Shown: positions 13,886 to 27,900, counted from the first letter of the stretch. The stretch: DNA of 64,000 nucleotides from Camarhynchus parvulus (GCF_901933205.1 NC_044590.1:7455501-7519500), one strand, 5' to 3'. Notes: generated from the sequence alone by a model not told the origin. Numbers and translations are program-made.

Positions 13886-14261
13886 TGTGGTGGTGTTTGC
13901 AGGGGTCTCAGGACGAGGGAAGAGATGAGAATCTTGACTCCGTGTTTTAGAAGACTGATTTACTATTTTATTATATATATTATAATAAAAGAAAATTATC
14001 TATTAAAACTATACTAAAAGAATAGAAGAAAGGATTTCATCTGAAGGCTAGAAAGGAAAGGAATGATAAAATCTTGTGACTGCTCACAGCCTCAACACAC
14101 GTGGCTGTCATTGGTCGTCAAGTAAAAACAATTTCCCATGCTGAGTAAACAATTCTCCAAATCACATTCCAAAGCAGCAAAACACGGGGAAGCTGAAGCT
14201 TCCCAGCTTCTCAAGAAAAAGATCCTAACGAAAAGATTTTTCATAAAATATGTCTGTGACA
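13886..14261 (-). mobile_element. solo LTR of a passerine endogenous retrovirus
   Basis: This segment of about 376 bp begins TGTCAC and ends CCACCACA when read on the minus strand, giving the TG...CA ends of an LTR. On that strand it has a 'ttggaatgtgatttggag' region, a CCAATGACAG box, an AT-rich stretch with an AATAAA-type poly(A) signal followed by a 'tcagtcttct' motif, and a terminal 'ctcatctcttccctcgtcct' passage. I recognise the layout from LTRs common in songbird genomes. No internal retroviral genes are nearby, so it is a solo LTR. No clear target-site duplication is visible. Confidence 0.7.
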
Positions 14262-14667
14262 GTCCCTCCTCCTGGGGATGGCTCACCTGAGCCCAGCCAC
14301 GACCTGCCAGGGATGCCAAGGCATCCTTTGTTACCCTGGATGAGCTGTGCAAGGTGCAGGTTTTCCAGCTCTGAAGCATGAGCTGATCTGCTGGTGGGAT
14401 CAGGTCTGGTGACAGGCACCTGCTCCCCTCCTCCCTGGGCTGGGACACCACCAGCTCTGCTGGAAGCTTTGCTTGGTTCAGACACTCCCGTTACACATTG
14501 TCCAGCTTACCAAATTACACTTTCACTGAAGGCATTTGAAAAATGTTAAATTTGCTTTTCATCATGCTGATTAACGCAAGGAGATGAACTTTGCTGCATT
14601 ATGCTTTATCACTGTTTTGCAGTCCAGGCTGTCTCTGGCCTTCTCTGGGAGAATATTTGTAGAGGTA

Positions 14668-14735
14668 TTACAGAACCACAGGGACCCACAAGGATCATGG
14701 AGCCCAGCTCTTAAGTGAATTGCCCATATGGGGGA
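14668..14735 (-). mobile_element. possible CR1-like fragment
   Basis: The stretch 'cagaaccacagggacccac' and the following 'aaggatcatggagcccagctc' resemble the start of a reverse-complemented CR1 tail ('cagaatcacaggg...gatcatggagtccagctc'). It is short and diverged, so confidence is low. Confidence 0.4.
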
Positions 14736-17700
14736 TTATGATTTTGGAGAAGTGCCCACTAAAAATGAGTTGAAGAGTGATAGGAAGGCATCCAAATAAA
14801 AGCAGCATGCATGTTAATAGTGTTCCAGCAGCAAAGAACAAGCAGAATTGAATGGGCCACGTTTCTAAGAAATATTTTGACTTCTAGAAGACTGAAACAT
14901 GAGCTAAATCTACTCACTTGCACATTGAAACAAAAACAACCTGGTGTGGAACAAATCTCCTGCCACATCAATGGAACAAATTTAGATTAAAGCTCGGATC
15001 ACGACTCAATGCTCTGATGTACATGTTCAGAATCTCTTCCAGCTTCCAGAGCCATTGCCAGCACCTGAGTGGGGCTGTTGTTTGCAAATGCATCCTGCTG
15101 TTTGCCATGCATTTCCCCAAACAGTTGATTTGGAGGAAGTAGGCAGGGAGTTTGTATTTTTGGTATTTTGATGAATTTTGCTTGGATGTGGAGCCTGTGC
15201 TGAGCTAATGGCTCTGTTCTGTTCCCTGTGGAGCCACCAGAAGCTGACTCCAATGGAAATGCTGCAGCCATCCTGCCACACATGCCCCTAAACAAGGGAT
15301 TTGACTTTTCTGAGTGCTTTTAGTAGTGGATTCTGTTTCTCTCAGTGCTCTTGGAGCCAATGGGTGGTATTAAATGCAGCAGGCTGAAAAACAGTAGGAA
15401 AAAACAATAGAGGCTTTCATGATGAAACACAACTTCTTTCCAGTGCTCAGACAGTTACTGAGAATCCAGAGGAATCCATGAGAAGCATTCAAAAGGAACA
15501 GAAAGTTTTTGTGTGAACATGTGCTGGGTGGGCTCTCCCAGCCAGACTCCCATTTCCTGTTTTCCTGCTGCAGACTTGGCTTCCCCTGCCATGGAAAGCC
15601 CAAAGGAGGGCACTGCCCAGGCCAGAAGGAATTGCCCAGTGGGGTTCTGGGCTTTGGGTAAGAGCTGGAGCCAGGACAGGCTCAATCCAAACCTGGCTCA
15701 CTGTCCCAGCACTATGACTGCTTCTCCATGCTGCTCCAAGGCAACAAACCCTTCCAGAAGTGGGGAAACATCACCTCCTGGTGTCCTTGCTTCTCTCTCT
15801 GCCTTGTCTTGGACAGCAATATAACTTTCTAATTCTGGTTATTTTATATCCCAGTAAAGTTGCTGCAGAATCTGTCTTTGCATGACATTCTCTTGTGCTT
15901 AATCTTGAAAAGAAGTAATGCCCCTCAAGAAGTGCTGTCAGACTTCAAACATGTTGAATGTACTTCACATAAAAGCAGGACTGTGATGGTCCATGGGGTG
16001 TGATTTGAAGTGGAGGAGCTTTAGGAATGTGATGATGTTTCTGACATTTGCAGACAACCCCACCAGCAGAAGGTGAAAAAGTCAAGATAAGAGCTGATTC
16101 TCTCAAGACCCAGAGAGCTGCTGCTAAAATTTTAAGTTGTAACAAAAACAAAATGAGCAGAACTGGCAGAAAAGTCTGAGGAGTGAAGTAGCAGCTGTAC
16201 AAAAGGTGGGAAGTGCTGGTCCTGTGCTTCAGCCCACCGGCTGGGCACAGAGGAAGGAGAGCAGACAGTGCATGAGTCACTGTGTCCTCCCTTCCAGGTG
16301 ATTTTACAAAAGACATGTGAGCAAAATCCTGGCATGACCATCCTCATCATCAGCACTGAGGAAGGCTGTGCTCCTGCTCCATCAGGAGGAGATTTAATAT
16401 TTTTGGTCTAATATTTGCTGAGAACTAAAATCATTTGATATTGCTGTCCACAGCTGAGGTGTTCAAAGTCCTCATTTTTATTTTTAATTTTTTTTTCTCC
16501 CTGCAGATCACTTTGTTGCTGTTTCTTAAAGTTGCAAAGGGTAAAGTGTCAAGAATCCCCATAAATCATTGAGTTTGTCCTTAGAGAAAATCTTAATGAA
16601 TTAATTTTATTTTATCTGTTCAGCAGATTGCCAGTGGTTGGATTTCATCCCTTCAGAGCTCCTGAGATCCTGGAGGGTCACTTGAAGAACATATCACACA
16701 TTTTGTATACAAAAAGTCTCAGGCTTTTCATTACTTCAGCAGCAGTTGTGATGTCAGGGGGTGGAAGCTCCTGGAAAGAGAGGCAGGTCCAACCCCATGG
16801 AAATCCCACCTGTTAATAGGAGCTGGCCTTTTGTGGAGCAGGACATTGGTTCTGTGGCAGAATTATCTCACCTGAGCAGATATTTACCCTGCAGTGTTTT
16901 TTTAGCTGCTGTGACCAGGTTTATAATTAACTTGTGATTTGTTTGTACTCTGTATATTCTTATTTGAAAGTGTGGGAGGATGCCTGGGTCCCTAACAGAC
17001 CTCTCAGTAGGTTAAAAAAAAAAAAGAAATACATAAATATTTATATCTGCTTACTTTTAGTTGCCTTGTCCCCAGAGAGTTAGTTATTTTGGCCTCTAGC
17101 TTTTGATCTCCTAAGAGCTTGCAAGATCTGTGCTCATGAGCTAGCAAATCTGGGTTCAGCCTCAACTTAGAGGCAGACACATTTTGGAGCAAATAAAAAT
17201 TAACTTCAGACTGGCCAAAATACAATTAAAATCAGTGTGAAAACGCTGCAAATCTTGTCAGCTCACGCTGTAATTTTTAACCAGGAGTACTTACAGCCAA
17301 TATTCGTGTTTACAGTCGCTGCAGCTGTTGGTGAACACACCCTGACCTGGCTGCTGAGCCCAGGGTGCAGGTGGGGCAGGTTCCTGGAGCCCCCAGCACA
17401 GCAGACCATTCCCGGACTGCAGCTTTACCCACTCCTGGCTGGGTTTTCGGGTGCCTGGCGTGGGCGTTCCATGCTCCCAGTGAAAGCAGAGCCATTTCTC
17501 AAAACAGATGATTTAAAAGCAGAACTCATTGAGAACTGGCTGAGCAGGTTGCTCAGAGATGTGCAGGCATGACTCTGCCTCTTGTCTGAGAAGGAATTCT
17601 GTGGAGGCCAGGCACAGGATTGCTGGAAAGAGCAGAGATCTGAGAGTAAGAGAAGGATGCAGGAACTTTGTTATTTTTATCAGCGGCTGAAATCTCCTCT

Positions 17701-17863
17701 GCAGTTCTCTCTGGCATTGTGCCCTTCTTAATTTTGGTTCTGTGGCTGTTGAGGGTGGTTGTCTGCCACAGCTCCATCTCATGGCACTGGCTCTGGAGCA
17801 GGATGGAGCCAAAGGATCTGAGGGATGAGACCCACAGGTGAAACTCAGGGCAGTGGGGACCAG

Positions 17864-18156
17864 TGTCACCCTGGTTTTTTAAGATTTTCTAAGCCTTCTG
17901 ATGTTGACATTCTTGTAGTGAGCCTTCTCACACACTTTCTGTAAATAACTCATTGGTTTGCATTCCTTTGTAGAGGAAGAGAGAGTTGATGGACTGTTGG
18001 TTTGACCAGTGTCATTGGAGAGGTGGCACTGTCACCCTCCAATCCGCTGTCACTTTTGTAAAACTATAAATATTGTAGTCAGAAATAAAACTGCCCTTTT
18101 TTCCTTCACCTTAAGAACAGTGGTGTGTTTGTGTTCTTTCGTGTCCTATAGCGACA
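17864..18156 (+). mobile_element. solo LTR with 6-bp target-site duplication
   Basis: This 293-bp element starts TGTCACC and ends TAGCGACA, the TG...CA ends of an LTR. It is flanked on both sides by GACCAG (17858-17863 and 18157-18162), a perfect 6-bp target-site duplication typical of class II (ERVK-type) retroviruses. Inside are a TATA-like CTATAAATA at about 18064-18072 and AATAAA at 18084-18089, the expected promoter and poly(A) order. No internal genes remain, so the provirus was reduced by LTR recombination. The preserved duplication suggests a fairly young insertion. Confidence 0.85.
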
Positions 18157-20680
18157 GACCAGACCTGGCCAGATGAATTTGTGCAGAGGAGCAGCTGGAG
18201 TGAAGCGCAAATAAACCATTTGTACAGGCTCATCATCCTTCCTCTGAGCACTTGATCCTTGCAGTGCTGGCAGTTTGTTATTTTCATGGCCTAAAATCCC
18301 AAGGAGCTGCTCTGGTTAGAGGAAGGAGGAATGTTGGGTGCTGTCCTGCCAATGCAGGGAGGACGTGGCTGGCCAGGGACCCGCAGCCGGAGCTGCTGGG
18401 AGGGCTGGTGGCCCTCCTGTGCCATCCCCCTAATTGCCAAGGATGCAGTTGTGCTCCCAGGCATTATTTGGTAATTATACTTAGTGGGCCACGGGGGATA
18501 ATTAGGAAAGCTTAAACATGTGTCAGCTTCCACTTCATCATTTCTGCCAGCACCAGCAAGGCTCGGATTGCAGCTTAAAAAGGCGCAGAGCAGGGGAAAG
18601 GGGAGCAGCTCCCTCAGGCAGGCACAGAGGTGCAGCTTTTGGGGGCCAGGAGGTCACCTCGAGAGCCAGAGTTGTCTCTGTGGTTGTAAGGAAATAAATA
18701 AAAGGATGTCTGTAACTGCTTTAACAAGAAATTCATGTTGCTTTTTGTAAGCCTGAGCTTTACTTGTGTTGAGCACAAAGGTAAACACCAGTGGTGGAAC
18801 AATGCTGTGTAGTGTGCTTTGTTTTTTTATTAATTCGTGTTTATTGGCTCATTCTAGTGGGAGAGGACAGGACTTTGGCTTGGTGGTGCAGCTGGGGACG
18901 TTTGCAGGTGACCTTGGCCTTTGCCTGGAGGAAGGGGGGCCCAAGAGGTGCCTCTGGGAAGGTGCATTAGCTCATGGGCCTTGCATTCTACTTTTCCTAA
19001 CATTTTAGGGCACTTTTCTGATCTTTTTATGTTCCTAATTGTACTGTGGGGCTGTTTGTATCTTATCACTCATCTTCCCAGCACTAAACACATTTTCTCA
19101 TCCTCAGAGGTAAGAATAAAGCAACAGGGTGAGGTCTGTAGCACCCTATAATGGTAACTATATTATTATAAATGTTTTGTACATCATGATCTTCCCTTCA
19201 TGATTTGGGGAGTTGAGAATCACGCAGCACATGATGTAACAGCTGCAGAGGAGCATGGTGGGTTGGGTTTTACACACCCTGAGTGTCCCTTGGGTGGCTG
19301 CTCTGTGAGCAGCTCCTGCCAGAGCTGGATTTTGGTTTAGGTGTCTCAGGGAAGGAGCTCTGGCTTTCTCCCTTCAGAAGGGAGTGTTCCCTGTACAGAC
19401 TGGAGCGTGTTAAGTAAAAATAGAGACTTAAATGCGTGCCTCAAATAGCAGCTCAGGGCAGCCCTGTGAACTGTTTCAGTCCCTGAAAACATGGATGTTG
19501 GGTGGTTATTCTAGAGGAAAGCTGGGATCCAGCTGTGGCACCTCAGGAACACCCACTGGCAGTGCTGGTGAGGCTGGATCCAGAGCCTGGGCTCAGCAGC
19601 AGGCTCTGGGCAAGGATTTGGACCAGACTTTTTGGCTGTGACCTTGGCTGGCCATGAGGGCCCAGAAACAGAGCCCGGCGTGCTTTGTGTGCCCCCTGCT
19701 CGGGGAGAGGAGCAGTGCCCATCTGAGGCTGCACTTCAGAACACTGAATTGGGTTCCAGTCGTCTCCTGATGATTTCTCTGATTGCTCTTGTCTGCTAAT
19801 GGTTTGTTTTGTTCCACAGCAGTTTCACTTTCTGCAGCAGTGTTGATGCAAGTGTGGCAGCACCGACATCCCGTGTAAGGTCCAAAGCCAGGCACAGCTC
19901 GTTTCTGATGCCATTCCCCTGGGGCCAAGAGGAGGAGAAGAGGGGTTTTCCTCACTCAGCTCCGTGATGCAGCCATGGATGCTCCTGAGACACCTTTTAC
20001 AAAGCCTCCACTGAAAGAGGGCAGGAGCTGGTTTGTCTCCCTGGCTGTGACACTGTCACAAGCCAGGCTGCATCAGGAGGGTCCTGATGGGAGCTGTAGG
20101 TGTGTCACAGCCTGAGCCCTCCTGGGCAGCCTGTGTTTGAGCAGGGTGTCACCCTCGGTGCCCCAGCTCTGCAGCAGGAGAGATCTCCACTCAGTCTGCA
20201 CTGCTAATGAATAACAGCCCCTCTGAAACCATGTGTGGCAGCACGGGTGGCACCCTGCCGCCTCTGAAAGGAAAACAATTAGGCCTGGGTTCCTCCCTGA
20301 CTTGGCTTAAATCTCTGAGCCTGAAATGCAATAACTTTCTCATGTTTCCAGCTGCTTCTCCACTGGACACAGGAGCTGCTGTAGCATAGAAATTGTAAAG
20401 GATGCTTCCATTCAGATGTCCTTGTGTCGCTGGTGATGCTGGTGGGGAGGTGCCCTGGTGCTTTCCTGACCTCTTGGGGTGTTTGTTATGGGCTGCAGTG
20501 GTGTGGGCACCCCATTTGCAATGTGCCTGATCCAGCTGCACTCACACCTGTCACCAGCCTCAGGACAGAGCCTTCCATGCTGCAGGGTTCCCTAATTGTT
20601 TAGACAAGTTACTGTGTTTTGAAATGCTGCTCTAACGTGAAAAACTTATGGAAAAGGAGGAAGGAGGGAATGGACGAAGT

Positions 20681-20942
20681 TCTTTATATATATACATAGA
20701 TATATATAAACATAGAGATATATATATGTACATTCATATACATATATTAAAATAAAAAAATATATACATATATAAGTAAATATATATAAATAAACACATA
20801 TAAATATATTTATATGCATATATTAATATACATATATTAAAATAGATTAAAATATAAATATATATATGCACATACATATATAAAATATATATACATACAC
20901 ACACCCACACCCACACATATATATATATATATATATATAAAA
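20681..20942. repeat. long (TA)n-rich tract with a short CACACC core
   Basis: About 260 bp consist of TATATA/ATACAT/AAATAT tracts, with an imperfect 'cacacacccacacccacaca' core near 20897-20916 and an almost pure (TA)n run at 20917-20938. A chance 83-codon minus-strand open frame across it is only repeat sequence. Confidence 0.85.
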
Positions 20943-21892
20943 AAAGTCTTCCAAAATGGCTGTCAGCCTCCAGACCTGTGAACAACTAATTGTGGCAGTA
21001 CTGAAGCTTGGGCATGTAAAGGTTAGCTTTCATCCTAGACTGCCTCCTTATTTTCTCTTGAATCAGTTGGCTGATATTTCTGATTTGATTTTGTCTGTAA
21101 ATTGCTGAATGCCTGTTATCTAAATATAACTTTGAGATGAGCTATAAAATGTCTGGGTCTCATGGTACATGGAGTCTTTAAAAGTTGATTGGAGGAGCTA
21201 CGTTGATTGAGAGCCGAGCCTGCTTTTTTAAACTGAACTGAGAGGTTTTTTAAACAAATATCTCTTATATATCAAGTAAACATGTTTTGACACGTAATTA
21301 AGTTAATTTAGGTGCTTTAGTGTAGTTCAGCAGCAGCTCAAAATCATGGTCTTCCACCTGGGCTGATATATTGATTCTTCTGGTGCTCCCTCCATAAATC
21401 TCCTCCTGTTTCTCCGCAGCTGTAATTGCGTTTCAGGAAGGGGGAAGCATGTGTGTGCCCAAGCCACCTGTAATTACTGCTCTGAAATGCCTGGGGAGGC
21501 GAGTGTGAGCTCAGTGCCTGTCTGAGGCTGAAGATTCCCAACATTTTCCTGGCATTTTCTGCGAGGAGCTGAGTGAGAGCCGCTCCCAGAGGCTGGGGCA
21601 GGCAGGGGACAAAGCGGTGACAACGCCAGAACTGCTTCCACACCAGCTCCTGCTAACGTGGTAATGATAACGTGCAAAGCCTTCCTGCACAGCTCTCCTT
21701 CCCGCTGGATGAGAGGCGAGGATTGCAGCGATGTGTTCTTGTGACTGGCCTAGAAGGTCATCTTTTGTTTTTGAGATCAACCTCCCTCAAGATCCCTTGG
21801 GAGCTTTTGTTCTGGAAATCAATTGCAAGTCCACAGGGCTGTTTTCTTCCCTGACTGCTCCTTATACAAAATTGAAATTATACAAGCCAAGA

Positions 21893-21955
21893 CTTCTTTT
21901 TTTTTTCTTTTTTATTTTTTTTTTGGTTGGTTTTGGTTGTTTTTCTTTTTTAAAT
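21893..21955 (+). repeat. T-rich tract
   Basis: This is a low-complexity run of T interrupted by GG and single C or A bases. It is non-coding. Confidence 0.7.
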
Positions 21956-24900
21956 TTCCCTTTTGAAGCCGTCCAAGTGCCTGTTCTTTGCTGGAGCAAT
22001 TGCATATTGTATTCTGTTGATTCCTAAAAGTCAGGCTGGGCATTAGGAACCTTGCATATACATAACCATCAGTTTGGCTCTTAGAATGTGCTGTTCATGT
22101 GCCAAAACAATGTTTATGTATATTGTATGAAAATGTAGTTGTCTGGGGGAGTGAGCAGTAAAATTCCAAAGCTCTGATGTGTGTTTCTGCCTACACCTGA
22201 CCCAGGTCTGTTTATCTCCAGATGATGCACCAAATCCATCTGTTTCTCCACATTGAAATAAGATAATTTCACTAAGAATTGACTAAAGGCAGTCTGTTGT
22301 CACTGGGGTAAGTGTTCTGTGTTGTAACTGCACATCTGCTTTAGCAAATACTAAAGAGTTTTGTTAAATGTCTTCAGTGAATCTTTCTGGCTCTTCCCTT
22401 CACCCTGTGCACTTGTCCTCATGAAACCTTGACGTGAGGCTGGGGAGGCCAGATGAGTGAAGTCTTGGTGTCTGTTAATTCTCAGAATCTCAAAGGTGGA
22501 GAGATGCCAGCACTCAGGATCTGAGGGCATTTGCTGCCTCCCTGGCACAGGTAATCCTCTGGGATGGAGGGAGAATCTCCTCATTATTTATCCCAGAGGA
22601 AATGGTATTCTGGGAAAGCTCATTTCCTACAGGCTTCAAATCAAGTGATGGGTGATGGATCTCCAGGATTTAAGTGCTCTCCACCTCTGGGGTGTCTGGC
22701 ATGTCCACTCTCATGCTTCCAGCATCTGTGTGCCCAGCCAGGGCAGGACCAGCCAGACTTGGGCATGCTTACTTGCATTATGTGGGCCTTGAAAGGCTTC
22801 TTAAATTGTGTGAAGTTAATACAATGGGAAATGGATTTTTCCTGCCCACCTAAGCAAGCCTTTAGTGATTAATGCTGTAAAATAAAAACAACAGCAACAA
22901 ATCCAGTTTTATAATGCGCTGTGGATTTCAGGTCTGTGAAAAATGTGTTTCATAAAGGAAATTTTTCCTCCTCCTAGTACTGTTTCAAAACCACCTTATC
23001 TCCAGAAAAACCCCTTGCCTCCACAGCTGCATTTGGATGCTAATGGGATACATGGCTTCATAATTCTTTGTCTCCTTTCTTGCATTTGTGCAAAGCTAAA
23101 CTCTATTGCAGCGCAGAAATGTTCCGCGGGAGAAAAGCTGAGCAGAGGAGCGGCTCCACTCTCTGCTTGTGAAATGAGCTGGGTCTTCTCATCTGTTTTT
23201 CTCAGACAGATGCATTGTGTGCCACAGCTACAGCCAGAAAAAGGGAATCCTGAGGTGGAGTGTGAGTTGCCACAACCTGCAAGAGGCAGCTCTGTGGACA
23301 CAGCAGGATCCAGGGGCTCTCCCAGCCCAGGAGCCATCAGTGACCTCAGCGCTCCTCAAGTGACAAATGTCCAAAAAGCCCAGCCAGGTGGGTCCCTGCC
23401 CTGCCCTGCTCAGTCCTGCCCGAGCTGGGGGCTTGGCCCAGCCTTCCAGGGGTTTGTCCCTAATCCACTGGGCTGGATGCTAGCCAGGGCTTTGTCTGGG
23501 AGGTTTCAGAGGATCTGTTCCAAGCTGTAGCCAAGCACGCTCCTACTTGGCAATAATGGCACGCTGTGAGTCGGGATATTCTTGCTGCTTATGGAGCCAT
23601 CCAGGAATGGCAGGCATGGATTATATGACTTGAATGCTGCACTATTTATGATGTGTGTTCAGCCACCTGAATCACGTTGGCAGCGTTCGAGCTTTGCCTG
23701 GATAATTGATTCAAATGTAAATTGAATGAATAAATCCTGAACAGCTAAAATATGCCCTCTCTTTATCTTGATTCTTTTTTTTCTTCTTTGTGCTGAATGG
23801 CATAGAAAATAGGGAGTTAGAATCTCATAAATAGATATTTGACTTCCTTTGTTGGAGGCAGGTAGAGTGAGGTTTGTATGGTCTGTTTGGAAATGCTTCA
23901 CAGTTCTGTTTATTGAATTAGGAACCTGTTTATAACTTGGCTTCTGCATTTCTGGTCAATAATCTGCTTGTGGCAATGTTTGTGCTGCTCTTCAATGGCA
24001 AGACCAGGTGGTTATTTATTTCAGTAAGTGCACATTAGTCAAGGGCAAAGTATCAGAGAAATTATTTTGTTGTTGTTTTTATAGCCTTTGAGTGAAATAT
24101 TGTGGGGAATGTGTGCCCAGCTGGCATCAAAGGCTGCTTTGGTTTGGGAATCTGCTGACAGGGACTTGAACTGGCATCAGGACAAGCCTTTGTGAGCTTT
24201 TTGAGAAGGTTTTAAGCTGTTTTCCCTTAAGGCTTCCCTGTTTCATCAGACAGGGCTGATGTGCTGACTAACACCAACAAAGCAGTGCTCTGGAGCTTTC
24301 CCCCAGCCTGGGTGTGTTTAATCAGCAATTCCACAGATGGGAGCTCCTGGGACTGGTATCCTCCCAGAACGGTCTGGAGGCCCTTCCCTCCCTTATCCCT
24401 GGAGACTGCTGCTCCTGGTTCTGCTGCTGGAGCAAACATTCAGCCACTGTGTGGAATGAAGTGCTTGGCATTCCTCAGGCTATAAATACTGGGGCATTTT
24501 TCCTCTCTCAGGGTGGGAATCCCAGCAGGGCCCACACCAGGCACTTGCTGCTGCCTGGTCAGGATTTTTCTCTGCCCTCATCAGCTTTCCCTTTGCTCTG
24601 GCATTAAAAGAATGAAAACACCCTGAATGGATCATCTCTGTCCCTTGGGACTGTCACTCCTCGCTGGCAGCTCTTGCTCTCAGGCCCTTCTGAGGCACCA
24701 GCACTTTGCAGCACGTGTTAAAACACCCCTGCCTCCCCTCCCTGTTCTGGTGTTGGAGTCTGGGAGCAGAGCCCCCTGAAGTGTCACCTCCATGAAATGT
24801 GTTGCTGCCCCTGCAATGCTTCCCTGTGTCCTTAGTGTCCCTGTGAATGTCCAGACCTCTTTTGCATCTCATCAACTTGGCTTAGGAGATGCCCTCTGGC

Positions 24901-27900
24901 AGAATATCCCACGTTTTAATTGCTGATGTGAACATCCATTTCCTCCTGCCAGTTTTCCAGAAGCCTCAAATCCCACTTCAGCTGTGGCTGCCACGGTCCT
25001 GTTTGCTGGAGGGCTGATGCCTCTGTGATTGTTTGATTTTGCTTCTCTTCCTGCTCACCTCACCGTGGTGCTGCTCTGGGGTGATGGCTGCAGGGACCCA
25101 CTGTACCCTGGGGTGTCTGCAGTGCTGGGATGTGCTGCCTGTGCCATTCCCAAAGACATTCCATCTTTCCATAACCCCCCCACCCTTTCCTTTCCCCCAT
25201 CCCAGTCTCCTGGCAGCACCCAGAACATCCAAATCTCCCCTGACTGTGCTGGTCTCTGTTGTTTCTGCAGCTGGATAGGAAGAGTTTTGTCTGTGCCCTG
25301 TATCTGCTGCCAGCTGCTGCATCAATATTTATAGATTTTTTTTAAATACAACTTCTGGTTTGTGCATTTTGTTTATAGGGGGAAAATTACAAATAACAGA
25401 GTTAATATCCAAACTTGCCACAATGCAGAACTTGAATGTCCCTCTCCTATCTCTGCTGGGCTGTTAGGAATGGGAGATTTGGTGGCTGGCTTCAGAGACC
25501 AGCTTTGGCTATTTAGAAAACATACATTCAATAAATCATAAGGGGAGCAGCTGCCGTTCTCTGCTGAGCCAAGACACATCAGATAAAATATTGCTCATTT
25601 ATTTGGTTTGGTAGAAATAAAGTTGCTGTAGTGGAACATCATTACAGACTGTTCTTAATTCACCTCAGGGCTATTTCTAATAGCAGCACACAACTCTCCT
25701 GTGACAGTCTGAGTGAATGAGATGGGTGTTTTGATGTCAAGCTGAATGTAAGAAAGGTTTTAGGAATCAAAGCTTTGAGAGAGAAATAACTACTGTTTGT
25801 GCTGTGATACTGGAAGAGGTCCCTGTTTTATTATTAGCACTATAGCTATTGAAAGCCCTGACACTTGTTCCTGGGGGATTTGAAGCAATTCAAGCCGTGA
25901 AATACTGTTTCAGCTCAGCCTTTTACAAGTCACTGCGTGTCGGTGAAGCCGAAGGTGGCTTTGATCGCTGGTGGAGGCACCCAGGGCTGGTGTTAACTTA
26001 ATAATATTAGTTTGATTTTCTCAGCTGTGCGGCAGCTGGGAGCCCTGCAACCACCCAGCCGTGGTGCACAGCAGAGATCTGCTGCTGGCCAAGCAGGAGG
26101 GCTGGGGAGAGGCTGCCCAAAGCCTCTGAATTCAGAGCTGCTCCTTTGCACAAAGGCAATCGGGGTCATGCTCAGTAATGGGGCCGTGACATCTGTAGGG
26201 ATGGTTCCTACTGGTTTGAAAAGATGCTGGAGACTGTTACTTAAAAAAAAAAAAAAAGATTAAGTCTCAAGATGTCTTATCTCCTTGCATCAGGGCTTGA
26301 CAAAAACAAGTGAGAATCTTGTGGCTCTGAAATTGCCGCTGTATTGCAGAGGGACAAACAGGCACTGCCATGGGGTTTGCTGTGTTATGTCCCTAATGCC
26401 CACTCACCTGGGTGAGGCAGCAGGTGTTTCACCTTTGTTTGTGTGGAATGCTGCAGAGGGGAGCCTTGGATCCTGCTCTGCCACAGGGCGCTGCTTTGCC
26501 CTTGCTTGTCTTAGCTATTCTTGAAAAAATAGAGGCAACTGGTGGAAAATGTGTATTTGCTTCAGCCCCCAGGAAAACAGCCTGTGTTTCTGAGAGTGTT
26601 CCAGCTCACAGTGCAGGAGCAGGGCTGGATTCCTGTGTGTGAGCTGTGTTTGGCAGCCAAACCTGTGCCCTTCACTGGTTTGGAGGTGCAGTGCTGCTGT
26701 CACTGACACTCTGTCAAGGCAGCACCATCACCCCTCAGTGCTGGGGTTTCCTCACCAGTGGCTTCCAGAAGTTTCCTCTTCACCGGTGGCTGAGGAGGGC
26801 CCTGTGTCAGAGGCACGTGGGGAATTCTGTGTGAGTGACAGGATGCTCGTGGTTCCTGGGAAGAAATGGACAACAGGAGGGAAGGATTTGCAGGGTGCTG
26901 ATGTTACCAGAGTTTCACACACAGCACATTTCACGTGCAGCAATGCTCCTACTGCCCATGGCCATCCCTCCTCTGACAGCCCAGCCTGCCCCTGCTTACC
27001 ATAACTTCTGCTGGAAGAGAAAAACCAATTGCATCCTGAAATAGCAAAGCTGAAGGAGCAGAGCTCTCCTGCTGACTGCTGCCAATGACCTTGATTCTGT
27101 GTGTGAGGCCTGCAAAGTGTCATAATTCAATGAGAATATTTATACTGAGCTGCACGGCGCAAGCTCAAAGATTCCCAGCTCCTCATTTCCATCTGACTAA
27201 TTTCACATGGCCAATAAGGGAGTCAGGTTTTTTTATTCAGACTCTCTGCTCTGAGTAAACCTCCAGAGTGCTTCTCTCTATATAAAAGTTGCTCAAAATA
27301 GTGGTGATGGAGCTGTTTAGTTCAGCTGTATTTCCATGCTATCGGTGACTTTGTTAACAGCAGGCCCCTGCAGACGCTGTCCCTTTGATGCTGGGTGCTG
27401 GATGGCACATTAAAAATCCTTAACTTGGTTCTAAAGCCTCACTAAAAACCCTACTGAGACTTTGATGTTGAGAAGATTCCGCTCAAAGCACCCAAAGCCT
27501 GTGAAGCTCCCCAGCCTTATCTCGGAGGCAGGACAGCGAGCGGCTGCCTCGGGCGAGAAAATATCAGCGGCAGCAAAAACGTGTAGTGATTATTTACAGT
27601 CTGAGCATCCGCAGTCAGGAGAGGCTGTTGGAAATTACCAGATCCTGGTGATGCTGTGAAAAATCCTGTTCTTCATTTTGAAGGCAGTTTGGAGGGCTGC
27701 ACGCTGAGGTTCAGTGTTTGGGTATCAGGGTGATCAGCTGGAACACCTTGGTGGAGCACGTGGTGATTTCACACACAAATTCCAGTTGCAAGCACCTCTG
27801 CCCCCAAATGGTTACAAAGGGTGTTTCTTGCTCAGTGATGGGATGCTTAAAGCAATTGTGGAAGCTTATTTAGGTTTTAATTAGTATTGCAGTGGGTTTT

